From Setomelanomma holmii (taxonomy: Eukaryota > Ascomycota > Dothideomycetes > Pleosporales > Phaeosphaeriaceae), in assembly GCA_010015745.1 (NCBI GenBank), contig ML978165.1, positions 124,001 through 188,000 on the forward strand: 64,000 nt of DNA, given 5' to 3'. The position numbers were made by a program, and so were the translations under genes. Position 1 is the first letter of the stretch. Each line of letters opens with the position of its first letter. Of the stretch, positions 1 through 13,528 are shown piece after piece. The notes under the pieces were generated by a model. The model did not search any database and had not been told where the DNA came from. It saw only the letters and a list, made by a program, of their open reading frames with translations.

Positions 1-91
1 CAGTAACATGCATCAGAACGAACGTACTATGCAAGAAGACGCTTATAAACAAAACACAAAATTGCCAGCACAGCTCTTACCGCCTTGCCGC

Positions 92-3000
92 TCAACAAGC
101 CTGCAAGTAGTTCGACGGCACTAGACCCGGTCTTCCAGTGTTGCCTACCTTCTCTGCCTCCCACCAACCGTCGTCCTGGAGGCGAAGAACGGCAAGAATA
201 TCACCCTTCTGGAAACCGAGTTCCTCCGGGATCTGTGCGTTGTAGTTGTACATTGCGCGAGCTGCATCAGTGTTAGCCAGTCTCTATGATTCAAATTGGG
301 TATGCTTGATAACTTACAATAATGCAAAATGATCCTTCCATCGCGGTTATACTGCTTGGGCTCCGCCAAACTCTTACTCCTCACCCGACTCTCAGCTCTC
401 ACACTACTGCCTCCACCACCGCCACCGTTGAAATTGAATTCACTCGCCCCACTACCGCCAGCGTAGTAAGAGCTCTGGGGCCTCTGTGTTCCTCTACCGC
501 GCTGACTACCACCGTACACGCTTCCCTCACCGCGCTCACTAGGTGCGGCGATAGAGAGCGCCACCTCGCTGCCTCGCGAGCTAGATGGGCGATCATAGGA
601 CTGGCGGAAAGCGGGCTGTGGGCTAACGGCGCGGGAAGTGGGTGCTGCGCGGGAGGCAGGGCGGGACTGAGATTGTTGGGCAAAGGTTGGTTGTGGTGGT
701 GGTTGAGGCGATGCAGCACGTGGCATGTTGACGCTTGGTGAACCGCCGCGCGCGGAGGTGTAAGAGTTACGTCCTACTGGTGTTCCATAAGCTTGAGCTG
801 AGGCGGTCGCGGTTTGGGCGCGTGGCCTAGCAGATGGAGTGGGTGCCGGTGCAGCATAAGGGTTTGGTGACGCCGTTCGATAGCTGTTCGTCGGTGCTTG
901 CGATTGCTGCTGTTGTGGCAGAGGTTGTTGTTGCTGCGAACGATATGTTGTTGGTGATGGGGCCTGCTGCGACGACGCTCCACGGAATGACGACGGTGAC
1001 GGTTGCTGAGATGTCTGGGTGCGCAGGGCAGGCCGAGGACTAGTAGCCCGGGGTGGTGCAGGCGAAGTGGCTCTTGGAGGATCCTGCTTAGTTGGGCTCC
1101 TTGAGGAGGACTGGGCATCGGCACCGCCATTGAACACACTGGCCTTCTGTTTGACGTACATCTGCGTCGTCTTTTGCATCTGACGAGATGTATGCGCTGG
1201 CTTTGGAGCCCCAAGCCGAGACATGGGTGGCTGGTCGTAGGACGGCGGAGGAGTACCTCGCTTCGCAGCGTTGATCGCAGCATTTGCGAGAGGCGTTGGT
1301 GCACCGCCAGGCAGGTTTGCGCCTACAGCAGGTGTCGCAGGAGGTTGAGGCGTAGCGAGACCATGGTATCGGTCTGCGGACACACGCAGGGACGTCTGCT
1401 TCGTGACGCCCTTGAGCTCTTCCAGCGCTTGAGCAATGGGATCCAAGTCTTCTTGAGGTTCTTGCTGCTTTGGCTGCTTCTTCTTGTCTGGGGAAGCCAC
1501 GTCGAAGACGTTGTTGCCAACGTTGAGCTGAAAGTTGGCACGAGGATCAACTGGTTCTGGGCTGGCCGAGCGAGGGGCATCCTGGATAACATTGTTGCCT
1601 CGAGATCCTCGTCCAAATGGTCTTGTCGGGCTGACATTCTCATCGTTGGCCCTCCTCGATGTAGGTGCCCATGTATTGCGGCTGGTCGGTGTAATCGTAG
1701 GTGGCTCCTTTTCGTGCCTGCTCCTCCTCCTCCCAAACGGACTGTTGAAGAAGCCTCTCTTCTTTGCTACAGAGCCATCCTCGATTGGGCTGGGCTCAGG
1801 CATTGGTGACTCGGCCATTGGCTTACCTGGTGATGCGGAACCACTTGGTGGCTCAATACTAGAGAATGATGTTGGGTTCGAGTAGTCACTTTGAGAATCT
1901 CTGCTTGATGGTCGAGCAGGGCTAGGAATAGTACTTCGGTCGGATGGTGGTCCAATCCGACAGTACTGTGTCATACCATCTGTCGGGTAGTCATTGTGTG
2001 GAATCTGGCTTTGCTGGTAGTTCTGGCGAGCCTGCTGTTGAGCTTGAATCAGGCGCGGGTCTGGCTGTATGGTCCGTTGTGATTGTGCTGGCTGAGCCGC
2101 CTGAGAAGGAGCGGCAGACTGTCGTGAAGCCACGTTGATGTGGTCTTGCGGAACCTTCTGTCCGAGTGTCACATCGATCTCGTCTTGGGATATTGGCTGC
2201 GTATCTTGCTGAAGTCCTAGCTCCTTTGCAAGCGGGTTGTTGGGATCGTGGTGTGACTCGAACATGGACGGCTGTGGTGACGACGCACGATAGGCCGGAT
2301 TCATAGTCCGTGCAAACTGCGCGACGGAGTAGTTCTCGTCTTCAGATGCCTGTGATGACGTCTCTGCATCTCCGCGACAGAAGTTGATGAACTTGGGCGG
2401 ATCGGGAATTTCCTGGCCGGTTCCTGAGTCCCTGATGAAGCCAGTGATGTCCTTCTCGACATCGCAGTCCTCGAGAGAAAGGCGCGTCTTCTCGCACGAT
2501 GCATCGTCGCTTACACAAACCGTTGAGGCAATGTTCGCAAAGTTCCAAAGACTGCTCTTGGTGTAGTCAATGCGCTCTTCCTCAAGATCCTGGAATTTCT
2601 GGTGATCGTCAGTACACTTCCTCAGAGATGACTTGCATCATACGTACATCACACGCAGCCTTCCAGTCTCTGTTCCACCTGCCTGTTGTCTCCTCCAAGA
2701 TTTTGACGGCCGCCTCGTATTCGCTGCTTGTAGTGGACAGATTGATCTGTGTCTTCTCTAGCTTTGCCTTGTTCTTTCGCTCCTCGTGACCCATGACCAT
2801 GTGCGCCTGCGCCAGGAAGCCCTTGATCTTCAGGCAGTCCTGCTCGTATCGGTCGCGCGCCTTGTTCACTGTGGCTGTCTGCTGCATCTTGAGCTTGAGC
2901 AGCTTCTCGATACCGTTCTGCACGATCTTGCGACGCTCCTTCATTCCTCCGGCGAATGCAGCGAGCGGCTCTTCCAGCTCCGTCTTCATCTGTTGTGCAA

Positions 3001-3348
3001 TACTCGAGTGCGCCTTGCCCATGGACTCGACTTCGGCACGGATGACGTCGTACGACAATTTCAGGGTACCGGACTCGGAGGAACCCAGAGGTTTGCGGGA
3101 GAGGTTGAGGAGTTTGCGAGAATATTCGTCCTCAATTGCGGCGCGTGCGGCGTAGAAGTTTTTGAGCTCGTCGTTGGCGACTTTTGCGTTGTGCATGCGA
3201 TCGAGCATGGGACCGACGCCAGCGTCATCTTTACCCCAGAAGTTGTTGGCGACTTTCAGAGTTAGTTTTCAATTGCTGACTACTGACTGCAGCGTATCTT
3301 ACATGAGAGAGAGACTGAGGGCGGCTCTGAGGCCGTTGTCCCGCCCAT
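92..3348 (-). CDS. F-BAR and SH3 domain protein (Cdc15/Imp2/Hof1 type)
   Basis: Likely membrane-bending scaffold that links the plasma membrane to the actomyosin ring and septum. Four exons: 3348-3303, 3252-2648, 2598-318 and 261-92; introns are 50, 49 and 56 bp with GTAAGA, GTACGT and GTAAGT donors. The product is about 1033 aa. Residues ~16-270 form the F-BAR domain (SFANNFWGK start, then long charged helices). Residues ~300-975 are disordered, rich in Ser, Pro and Gln, with SPxR/RxxS sites. The last ~57 residues form an SH3 domain (RAMYNYNAQ, DDGWWEAE, GLVPSNYLQAC). The SH3 sits partly in the small last exon, so a model without that intron would lose it. The start is the only ATG ahead of the F-BAR core. 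Family assignment is firm; which paralogue (Cdc15 or Imp2) is not. Confidence 0.9.
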
Positions 3349-4607
3349 GGCGGCGGTTGTTATATCGATGCGAAAGTGGGAAGTATATTGGCGGGGAGTA
3401 GGACGTGCGAAAACGAATGCTCGGAAAAAAAGGCTCGATTTAAGATATTGATGGTCGTTCTGGGGGTACAGCGACCAGGACAGCGTGGTGAGGAGACTGG
3501 CCGGGGTGATGCGAGAGCGCCCTCTGTTTACCGGCACGTGACTGGGGTCGCCCATAGCAACGCGACTCGACGCGCTGGCGTCTGGCGATCGAACACTTCA
3601 GCTCGAGCAAGCCACCATGACGCCCTCAGTTGCAGCCACTTCTAAAGATTGTCGCTTACCTCTTACCTACCGGGAAAACAAATTTGGTGTTTACCATTGT
3701 GTGCGGTGGTCGCAGGCCCTGATCAGGCTCCACGAGCCCTAGAATACTTCAGCACTACTGTATGCATACATGCTCACCTTCCGAATGAGCGATCATCATC
3801 GTGTATAAGTTGGCATACGGATGTGCTGAAATCTTGTGCCACCGAATTGACCTTAGGAACTGAAACCTGTGAAGCACAACTCCCTCGTTTGCTCTCGCTT
3901 TCAGAATGGAACTGCCGATACTAGTCCAGCCTTGGAATGTCTCACCCTTTGACATAACGTCTGGAATTCTCGGCGGCTTATGTTGGATCATACCAGCTCG
4001 TTGATGCTTTCATCCGCTGTTGCTCGAACAGCCCCCGCCCAGCAAGCCTCGAGAACCTTGCTAATGGATATTGGGTGCATTATGTTGCTAGTTAGAACGA
4101 CGAACAGATCTGCATTCGAAGGTTGGAAAGTGCAGACACGATGTTGATATCGGATAAAGCTCAGCTAGACTGGTCCATGGATAATTTCCCTCTCGTCTCG
4201 TGCTGTGATACATTTGTCGCAAGTGGCCTGGGGAAGGTGAAGCTTGGGAACAAGCAACATGTGGGGTAGAAACTCTCATCAAGGACCCTGCCCTTATTCC
4301 CTGAACGTAGGTGGTAGTCGAGCTTATTTGCAAGCCTGCATGCACGTGATGAAGACGACCTTTCACTGAGGTACGTCTCAAACATGTGCAGGACTACTCT
4401 GAAATGAACGTGGTGATGCTGTCCTGCCAGACAAAGGCGAGGTGGTAGGTGTCCCTCAATCTTTGCCAAGGCCGGTGGGTTCTTCCGTGCTGCATGTCGC
4501 GACGAGACGTCCATCACCATCAAGCCAAAACTCGTCTTACTTCCCCATCATCACCGCCTCCTCCTCTTTCGCACCGCCCACGCGCTGCTCATGGACACGC
4601 CCTTTCG
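3349..4607. promoter_or_regulatory. Shared upstream region of the F-BAR gene and NOT1
   Basis: About 1.26 kb between two divergent start codons. It must hold both promoters and 5' leaders. The reading frames inside it are short, lack start codons that fit a family, and match nothing I recognise. No TATA box or clear protein-binding site stands out. Confidence 0.5.
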
Positions 4608-7600
4608 ATGAGCCAGCAACATCCCTGGGGTGCCCCACGACACAATCAGAGCACACGCTTGACGCCCATCTCCACTGGCTTCGCGCAAGAACAGCGCAAC
4701 ACGCCCTCGCCCGGTGCCTCACGTCCCGCATACTCGCCTGCAACCACCAACTTCCCTTTGCTGCCGCCAGCATCCTCGCGCCTCGTTGGCAGCCGCAAGT
4801 CGTCGGCGGCCTCTTCTACCTCGGCGCCTTTCTCGCCCGCAGGACAGCAGCTCCCCGCTAGCCAGCTGCTGTCCTCTCGCTCCAGGACCATAGCGCCCAA
4901 CGCAGCCTCGCATCTGGCGTCCTCCGCCGCAGCAGCCGCTTCGCAAGGGGGTGGTGCACAATCGAGCAGCGGCGGAGGAGCCTCCAAGCTTGTCCGCGCT
5001 TCTCCCTCTCTCTCCACTTCGAGCACCGTCGGCTCGCCCAGCACGACCAGCAATCCCACGTTTGGCGCCTCATCACAGAACCTCTCACGCATTGTCATCG
5101 CCCAGATCTTCTTGGTGCTCAGCCAGTTTGGGCCGCTCAAAGACGACAAAGACCGCTCTAAGTGGGACACGCAAACCGAGCAGATCAGGAAGGTTCGTCA
5201 ATTGCCCCGTTCGCGCTTGCCTCTGTTTCACCGTGCTAACGCGCTCCCAGCTGGTCGACTCCAACGGCATGGAGGTCTTCTCCAAGTACTTTCGGCGCGT
5301 GCTGCAGAACAACGCGAGCCAGGTGTTCGGCACAGGGGCCCGCAGTGCAGATCCCAATGGCAGCTACCAGATTCTCGCAACCGAAATGCAGAAGCTGCGG
5401 AAAGAGCCCGAGCAAGCAGATAAAATCGCAGAATCGATAAGCTCAAACGAGGGCGACCTCTTCCGCGACTTTGACCTTTCCACGTTCATATCGTACTTCA
5501 AGCTGGACCCGCTGGCCAAAACGATGCTCGCGCTGGCATGCAGACGGACAGACTTGCGACCGAAAGGTAAGACTGTCAGCTGTGCGTTACAGCTTCTTCG
5601 CTAACTCAAGACAGCCGACGCCATCATGTCGACCGTGGGCGACGAGCTGCTCATGACCATCGCGCAACCACAACCAGGCGACGACACGAGCCCCGAATAC
5701 CTCGCCTCACTCATCGAACGACTGCTACAGGATCCACCACAAGGCTGGGACGAGGACAAAAAGATGAGCTTGGCGTACGCTGTCCAGGTGCGGTACCAGC
5801 AAAGCCTTCAAGTGCCTCTGCCTGGACTCGTCGAATCGAAGTTACTGCTCGTCGAGCTCACGGACGGCACTCGAAACCCATTGGTCAAACTTGTCCAGCG
5901 CTCTGGCCCTCATGGCACTGCTACAATAGAGGCATGCAAAGAGATGCTCGCAAAGGCCGAAACACGCGATATTGGCTATGAGCAAGTTGCGACAGTGCTG
6001 CTGTATCTTGCGCTGTCAACCGGCTATAACGCAAAGAACTTTGTAGCCGCAATGCGAGAACATCGCGTTGGACAACGACTAGACTGGCAGGAAGTCGTTA
6101 CCTCGTTCGATCGAGAACATCTACGCCTCGAGAAGTCCCAATTCCTCGCCATCTACGAAGCACTGCTCCCCATCGCTCAAGAGACGGAGATATTCGACAT
6201 ACAAAAACTGTGGGGCGGTCACTGGAACAACGACCTGACGCATCTATATTTCTTGTTGGCATTCCTGTCCTGCACTCCACAAGAGCTGGATGTTTCCCAA
6301 ATACCGCGGCTGCGGACTTCGTACTCGCTTGATACTTTCGAGAAGGCTTCGGACGTTGTGAAGGATTTTGCAGAACAAGCGGTCAAGCACCCCTTCGTGT
6401 CGCTCGATGCGACTCAAGCCCTCTTTGGTATGATCTTCCGAAGCTCAGAGACGTACAACACTGCACAACTCATGGGTATACCGGACATGGTGATTAATCC
6501 TCACACTGCCGAATTCCTCGTTGCAGCCGCTGCAGTACCAAAACCGTGGGGCGCCTTACAAGAGCAAGCGCTCAAGCAACTTTTTGATCCCTACTTCCAC
6601 AAGAAGTTGCACATCTACAACTTTGTCCTGTACGGACTGTGGCATCAAGATCTGCAGTGGCTAATCGATCGTTTTGTAGATGCGTACAATGCCGATTCGA
6701 TGTCTCTGACATTGATCTTAGAGCACGCTGAGACACACAACTGGCTGGAGGCCCTGATCCGGAGCAATACCGATATTAGCTTAGATCTGGCTGCACAGGC
6801 GCATGCGAGAGGTAAATTCGAAGTTGAACCTTGGTTACAGCAAACCTTCGAACAGGCTGGTCCGCTCTTCCGTCGCATACTGACTAACTTTCTGACTGCG
6901 CGTGCGGCCGAGGAGATGCAACGTGGGCGAGAGGACCATCAACCTCTGAACTTGCCCCTCGCCGTCAAGACCGTCTATCCTCTACTTTGGTTCCTTGCAG
7001 AATGCGGCCTACCAGAACAAGAGTTGCTACCTCTGCAACGAAACTGCATACAAGCTTACCCACGACTGATCAACTACGGAGAGGGCGTGGACGATGTCAT
7101 TGACGCCAATGGACAGAACGGAAATGCTCTTCCAGAAGAGGCCGACAAGAAGATGCAGGAGCATTTCAAGAACATGTACAGCGGCGAGAGCGACGTGCGC
7201 GAGATCATTGGCCACCTGAAGCGATACAAGGAGTCTCGCGAGCCAGCGGATCAAGAATTGTTCGCCTGCATGATTCACGGATTGTTCGACGAATACAACT
7301 GCTTTGGCGAATACCCCTTGGAAGCCTTGGCCACAACAGCAGTGCTTTTTGGCGGAATCATCAATTACAACCTGCTCTCCAGAATTGCACTTCAGGTGGG
7401 CCTCGCGATGGTCCTCGAGGCTGTTCAAGACCACACGCCTGAAAAGTCAATGTACAAGTTCGGACTGCAGGCATTGCTACACTTCTCAGGTCGACTGTCG
7501 GAATGGCCCAATTACTGCGATCAGCTGTTGATCGTTCCAGGCCTTCATGGTACGGAAGTTTTCACCAAGGCAGAAGAGATCGTGGGCCAGCAAATCGGCG

Positions 7601-10600
7601 AGGTCAATGGCGACGGCCACAACGGTATCGGTATGACCAACGGCAACAGAATTGATGATGCTGTTCAGCAGGAGTCAACCGTAGCCAAGTTCACCTGTTT
7701 ACATGTCGATTCACCCCTACGCCCGGATCTATACGAGGAACCTGATGAGGAAGTTCAGGATAGAGTTCTGTTCGTTCTCAACAATGTCTCCGAGCGTAAC
7801 CTCAAGGATAAAATCAGGGACCTCACGGAAGCAGTCGAGGACAGATACCACCAGTGGTTCGCAAATTATCTTGTCGAGGAGCGTGCCAAGATGCAGCCAA
7901 ACTTTCAACAGTTGTATCTTGACATCCTAGCGATGTTCAACGACGAGCTGCTCTGGGCCGAAGTCCTCCGCGAGACCTATGCAAGCGTCATTCGGTTACT
8001 CAACACAGATTCAACGTTGGGGTCGACGGAACGCGGCCACCTGAAGAACCTCGGATCGTGGCTGGGTTCCCTCACTATCGCCCGCGACCAGCCGATCAAG
8101 TTCCGAAACATCTCGTTCAAGGACTTGCTGATTGAAGGCTATGACAGCGACCGCCTGCTTCTGGTGATTCCATTCACCTGCAAGGTGCTGGTGCAAGCTG
8201 CTAAATCGACGGTCTTCAGACCCCCGAATCCCTGGATCACGGAGATGCTGGGTGTGCTTATGGAGTTGTATCAGTTCGCAGACCTGAAGCTGAACCAGAA
8301 GTTCGAGATCGAGGTGCTTTGCAAGGGACTTGATCTCGATCACAAGGACATTGAGCCAAGTAATAGCATTCGAGCACGACCGCCAGCCGATGAAGAGTTC
8401 CTGGGCTCTATGGTCACTGACGGATTAGAGCCTTTCGGCGACCTGTCTATCATGGGTCTTAACCGTGCTCGGGGCCCCAGCGAACGCTTCTCGTCCGCCG
8501 CAATTACGGCCGCCCTGCCTGATTTCACGAATCAGCTTCAGTATCCGCCATCGGGAAACAGCGTTGCCTCTTCAGCCACCTTGAAGAAGATCTTCCTCGC
8601 TGCAGTAACACAAGCTATCCAAGAGATCATCGCACCTGTCGTCGAACGATCAGTCACAATCGCGGCAATCTCGACATCGCAGCTTATTAGCAAGGACTTC
8701 GCCATGGAACCTGATGAGGAAAAGCTGCGCAATGCAGCTCACACAGTCGTAAAGGCTCTGTCAGGGGCTTTGGCGTTGGTGACTTGTAAGGAGCCTCTGC
8801 GCATGAGCATCCAAAACAACATACGAGTCATGGCCCGAGACCTACCTGAGCAGGCTCTACCTGAAGGACACGTTCTCATGTTTGTCAACGACAATCTTGA
8901 TCTGGTCTGCAACACTGTTGAGCAAGCTGCCGAGCTGTCATCTCTAGCGGAAATAGACATGCAAATCGAGGAAGCAGTTCGCATTCGTCGCATGTTCCGC
9001 AGTACCCGTCCCAACGAACCTTTCAAGGACGCGAACATCAGCCCATGGGCATTCTACATTCCAGAGCCATACAAACAGACCACGGGCGGCTTAAATAGGG
9101 AGCAACTCGCTATCTACGAAGACTTTGGCAGACAGGCCCGAGGCGTTCCACATACGAACAATGTGTCCCAGGACAGCGGACGACAGATGCCTGACGTCCT
9201 CCAAGATCAGTTCGCTACTGTTCCAAATCTTCCAACGCCCGGAGCCGCGCCAGCTGAACCGCGCCAACCAGTACAGCCAAACCGTCTCCAGAACCTCCAG
9301 ACGGCGCAGGCACCTCCTGCGCCACAGCAGCTCAATGGTTACATGGACGCACCAGGACCGGATCGAGGCCAGCGGGGTGCTGAGGAGGTCCTCCTCGAGT
9401 TCACGCGTGTGGTCAAGGAGGCTCCCGAGGAGCGCATCAGCGAGCTGCAGCCGAATAGCACTATTCACCAAGTGTTCGATCAATTGATTCAGAGCATCGA
9501 TTATGCTGGCCCTCAGAAGGATACTTGGGCCTTCCGCATCGCTGGACAAGTCACAAACCATCTCTTCTCGGACTCTTTGAGCCGCTTGGAAATCGAGGTC
9601 ATGGCTCACCTTCTCAGCCATTTGTGCCAATTGTCTGTTGCAACCTCCCGACAGGTACTGATGTGGCTAGCTACACTCCATGATGATGATCGCATCTTCA
9701 AAGCCACTGTCATGATTGCTCTGATGGAGGTGAGCCTCATGGACATCCACCGACTGAATACCACGATCGCAAAGGCAATTCAAGAACGACGCATGGCTGC
9801 AGTTGAGATGCTAGCAAGCTTAATGGATGAGCTCTTGCTCAACGAGCACCCAAGCGCTTTTCGTGCTGACTTCGCCTCGACTATTGATGCGCTGACAGTC
9901 TGGCTGTCAGAAGATCCGTCTTTAGAGCTTGGCAAGCGGGTGATAGCCAATCTGCAACCTTCGCCTAATGATTCAGCCCTTACGCCACCAGCAAGTGGAC
10001 ACAAGGACCAACTTGAATACGTTTTCGAAGAATGGGTGCATCTTCAGCATCCAGAAACGCCCAAGAAGACCATTGGTGCCTTCATCTATCAGTTTCACAA
10101 GCAGAAGGTCATGGAGACCCAGGAGAGCTCGATCGAATTTATTCGCACGTGCATCGACGCATCTGTGATGGCCTACGAGCGCGAGCACTCCCTTCCATAT
10201 GGCACTGGCAATGAAGACCTGGCTACTTTGAAGATCGATGCACTGGGAAAGCTTATCGTTGATCTCGTTGTATACCAAGGAGACCACGATGGCGCTGTTC
10301 AGGAGAGCAAGGCACGATACTTGGACCAGATCCTGGTAGTAGTAGTTTTGGTGCTTTGCAACCACCACAATGTTCGCGGTGAGGGCTTCAATCAGAAGGT
10401 CTTCTTCAAGCTCTTCTCCGCGGTACTGTTCAACTTGAATGACGCCGTCAAGGACGAGGCATTGGCCGATCAGAAGGCCGATCTCTTCCTTGCCGTTGCC
10501 AGGGCTTTACTCATACTGCAGCCCAGCCACTTCCAGAGGTTCACCTTCTCTTGGCTGGCACTGCTCGCACATCGCATCCTCATTCCAGCCATGTTGGAAG

Positions 10601-11627
10601 AAGGCCAGAAGGATGAGCGCTGGGACGTCTATGCCAAGCTGATGGAGACCCTTCTTATCTTCACTGGGAAGCTGATCAAACCAACTGGAGAGACGCTCAT
10701 GGCACAGCAGTTCTACCGCGGCGTGCTTCGCGTATTGCTCGTGATTCATCACGACTTCCCAGAGTTCCTTGTTGAGAAACACTTCAGATTCTGCAACAGC
10801 GTTCCTATGCACTGCACACAGCTTCGAAACTTGATTGTCAGCGCATACCCATCGACGATCTTGGAGATGCCCGACCCTTTCACTGCAGGGCTCAAGGTTG
10901 ACCGACTCGACGACCTGCAGGCACCAGTCATTCGTGCTGACATCGAGCAAGTTCTCACTGATGCAAACATCAAGACTACCATTGACAGCTTGTTGAAGAG
11001 CTCCGATGTAAAGGAGCAGGAAGTAGAGAAGCTCTGCCAGGTCGTCTCATTTTCAGAACCCAAGACGACAACTTTTGAATTAGTGCCAACTGTTGCCGAT
11101 CCTGCTTTGATGCATGCAATTACGCTATACATCGGCATCGCAAGCTTGGGTGGGAACGAGGCAAATATTTCTCCCTTCGATGCTGATGGCCCGGCTGCCA
11201 AGTTGCTGGAAAGCCTCGTCAAGACTCTCCAACCCGAGGCTCGTTTCCATTTCATCAGTGCGATCGCCAATCAGTTGCGCTTCCCAAACACGCACACCCA
11301 CTTCTACAGCTACGCGCTGCTCCACCTGTTTGGCTCGCCAGATAGTGACTCGCAACAGCTTGAGATCCAGGAGACCATCACTAGAGTGTTGTTGGAGCGC
11401 CTCTTGGTCCATCGTCCTCACCCCTGGGGACTTATCATCACGCTGCTGGAGATTTTGAAGAACCGCAACTACGCATTCTGGGAGTTGCCGTTCGTCAAGG
11501 CGGCGCCTGAAGTATGTGACCCTCACTCCGATGATCATCTTGCATCGCTAATTATATCTCCCAGGTCGAGCGACTCCTCAATGCCCTCTTCACGCATGCG
11601 CAGCAGAGCCCACGACCTCTAGCTTAG
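4608..11627 (+). CDS. NOT1: CCR4-NOT complex scaffold subunit NOT1
   Basis: Scaffold of the CCR4-NOT deadenylase, which shortens mRNA poly(A) tails and represses translation. Exons are 4608-5192, 5251-5566, 5615-11511 and 11565-11627; introns are 58, 48 and 53 bp. The product is ~2286 aa, usual for the family. An N-terminal Ser/Ala-rich tail (~170 aa) precedes the HEAT-type region. The CAF1-binding MIF4G-like domain is near residues 1000-1215. The CAF40-binding DUF3819 region is near 1268-1473. The NOT1 C-terminal superfamily domain (NOT2/NOT3 docking) runs from ~1760 to the end and includes SAYPSTILEMPDPF, FPNTHTHFYSYALLHLF and WGLIITLLEILKN. The ATG at 4608 (MSQQHPWG) was chosen because upstream codons in frame start only with GTG. 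Intact, no oddities; the last coding exon is only 63 nt. Confidence 0.96.
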
Positions 11628-12519
11628 TCGGCTTGGGCCAAGACATCGCAAGTCGACTGGGGCCTTTGCACCGCCAAACTTCAACACATCGAACCGCTCA
11701 ACCACGCGGATATCGTTTTCGAAAGCTACTAGTTATTGCATTTACGTGCGCAACGGGGTTCATGGATCATGTTCTTCGCGTCTTCCTACTTCGCCAAGTC
11801 GCGGTCTCCTTCGCTCTCAAAGTTGATTTCTATACCACTTCATGGAGCGGCTTCCGATCACGTCATCACGGATCTTTCTCGGCTGGCAGGCACTCAAGGA
11901 TCATGGTAATGCACGGGGAAAGGGAAACGCATGGGCCGGAAAGAATAGGCGAGAAGGGCTTCGGCCTCTCGGCCTCGTTGGTGACACAAAAAAGCAAGGC
12001 GTTTACGGGTTTGGGTATATTTCTATATTCGATGAAACGGTTTACTAGTTCTTACGTCTTGAAAGCGTGCGCTTCGTGTAGAATAAGCATTTGTTCGGCG
12101 AAGTCTTTGGGATATGCGGTGGCGGAGCGTTCAATCGGTCAGTCAGTGCATATACTGTAGGTGTAGGATATCATGAATGGTGTTACTGTTTTCAATTCGA
12201 GGCACTTGTGCGCCACTTTGAAGATCGCATGCGGACCGTTGGTATCGCACTCCTGCGCAAACGTATACACTAAAGTGGTAGGCCTTGACTCGGGTTAGTA
12301 ACCAAACGCTCGAGTGTTCATTCACATGCCCCTGGATGCTCGGAGTACCAATGCCTCTGCCAAGTTAGTCGCGGCTCACCTTGACTTACACTGCAGCCTT
12401 TTCCCAGCGAGTCAGACACCGAGGCTCTTGTCTATTCCTCTTTCACCTTACACCACCCCACAAATCCAAGACATCGTAGCCACTTCAACAGACTCGGAAC
12501 GCCCTCGACCGCAACGCAA
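11628..12519. other. Intergenic, NOT1 3' flank
   Basis: About 0.9 kb after the NOT1 stop. A 175-codon open frame (11633-12160) starts only with TTG, has no family resemblance and is best taken as 3' UTR or chance. Nothing else seen. Confidence 0.5.
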
Positions 12520-13085
12520 ATGGGCGACTCAACCACCCCCGACAGCAACTATCCCTTCCGCCTCTTCCTACACTCACACATCGCCGACCCCATGCACCTC
12601 CAGCGCGTGCTCAAATCCCCGGCGCCGCCAAAACTCCGCAAAGCGCGCCTCGTAGGCTACAGAGTAAGCTCGACCCCAGATACCTCCAGCATCGCCGTGT
12701 CGTTTGCTTCCTGGGGCTTTTGGTGAATGGGCGGATGAAGAGCATGTCAATGGTGCTGTGTATGTAGTTGCGAGTGCGGAGGAAGAGGGAAAGATCGGGG
12801 ATTATATGGGGCTGAAGTGTAGGCTTGAGGAAGTGAGGATTAAGTGCTGTACGGGGAATGTGTTTTTGGTAAGTCGTTCACGTCCTAGTGTGTGTAGAGG
12901 GGGTGCCAATGGCTTGGTAGGGAATGCAACCAGCGGTGGCGAAGGCGTTTGTCAGGATTAGGGAGATGGGTGGGGAAGAGCGGAAGCGAGGTGTGGGTGT
13001 CAAGGGAGGCTTTATTGAGGTTGAGTGCCGTGAAGTCGAGGGCGAGGGGACTACGGTTCGTGATTGGGGCGATCCGACGAGCTAG
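12520..13085 (+). pseudogene. GGCT/AIG2-like (gamma-glutamylcyclotransferase-fold) protein, frame disrupted
   Basis: The ATG at 12520 opens a frame that reads like the start of an AIG2-like protein (YPFRLFLHSHIADPMHLQRV, then KLRKARLVGYR). It stops at 12726 after SWGFW. The next frame continues the family pattern (EEHVNGAVYVVASAEEEGKI, then KCRLEEVRI and GNVFL). A normal 52-bp GTAAGT intron (12869-12920) then leads to a 55-codon exon ending at 13085. No usable intron joins the first two parts: a GTAAGC...CCAG pair at 12664-12679 would restore the frame but is only 16 nt. So there is a +1 frame break near 12664-12715, real or from sequencing. The usual YGTLM motif is also not recognisable. In this fold the family includes cyclotransferases, but activity here is doubtful. 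Confidence 0.5.
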
Positions 13086-13528
13086 GTATCTCGGGCTCGA
13101 GTCACATGCGCAGCAGTCGAGGAGCCCGTCGAGCATAGGACCGTGAAGGACACGCTGGCTTTCCAGGAGGAAAGGGCGAATGACCGATGATTGGAAAGAT
13201 ACATTCAGTAGATCAAGCATCTCGGGACCGGCGTCGGAGAAGGCTGTATCATGTCGCTAACGTCGATTGGACGTTCCGGAAACACCTTGACGGTCATTCT
13301 GCACTGAAAGAATTGCGGTTCAGAAATAAGTACATTGATATGATATTATCAAAGTAGATTCAGGCTCGGATCAGCCTATGCTCTGCCGTGATGCTTCGTT
13401 AATTGGCGTAATCGTGCCTCCTTGAATTGCAGTGAGCTCTTGCTATCTATACCCATCTCCCCTTCACTAGTTCCCTGCTCTTTTGTTCTGACCCAATACC
13501 ACTTCAACTTCTAATTTCGTTGACCTGC
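13086..13528. other. Intergenic
   Basis: About 440 bp between convergent genes. I see no coding or RNA signal. Confidence 0.4.

Noticed and set aside
322..741. 139-codon plus-strand frame inside the F-BAR gene
   Set aside because: Antisense shadow of the disordered coding region; low-complexity complement of Ser/Pro/Gln codons.
4646..5170. 174-codon minus-strand frame over the NOT1 N-terminus
   Set aside because: Antisense shadow of a GC-rich Ala/Ser stretch; NOT1 frame and splicing explain the region.
11633..12160. 175-codon plus-strand open frame after NOT1
   Set aside because: Starts with TTG, no recognisable domain, lies directly in the NOT1 3' flank; probably UTR.
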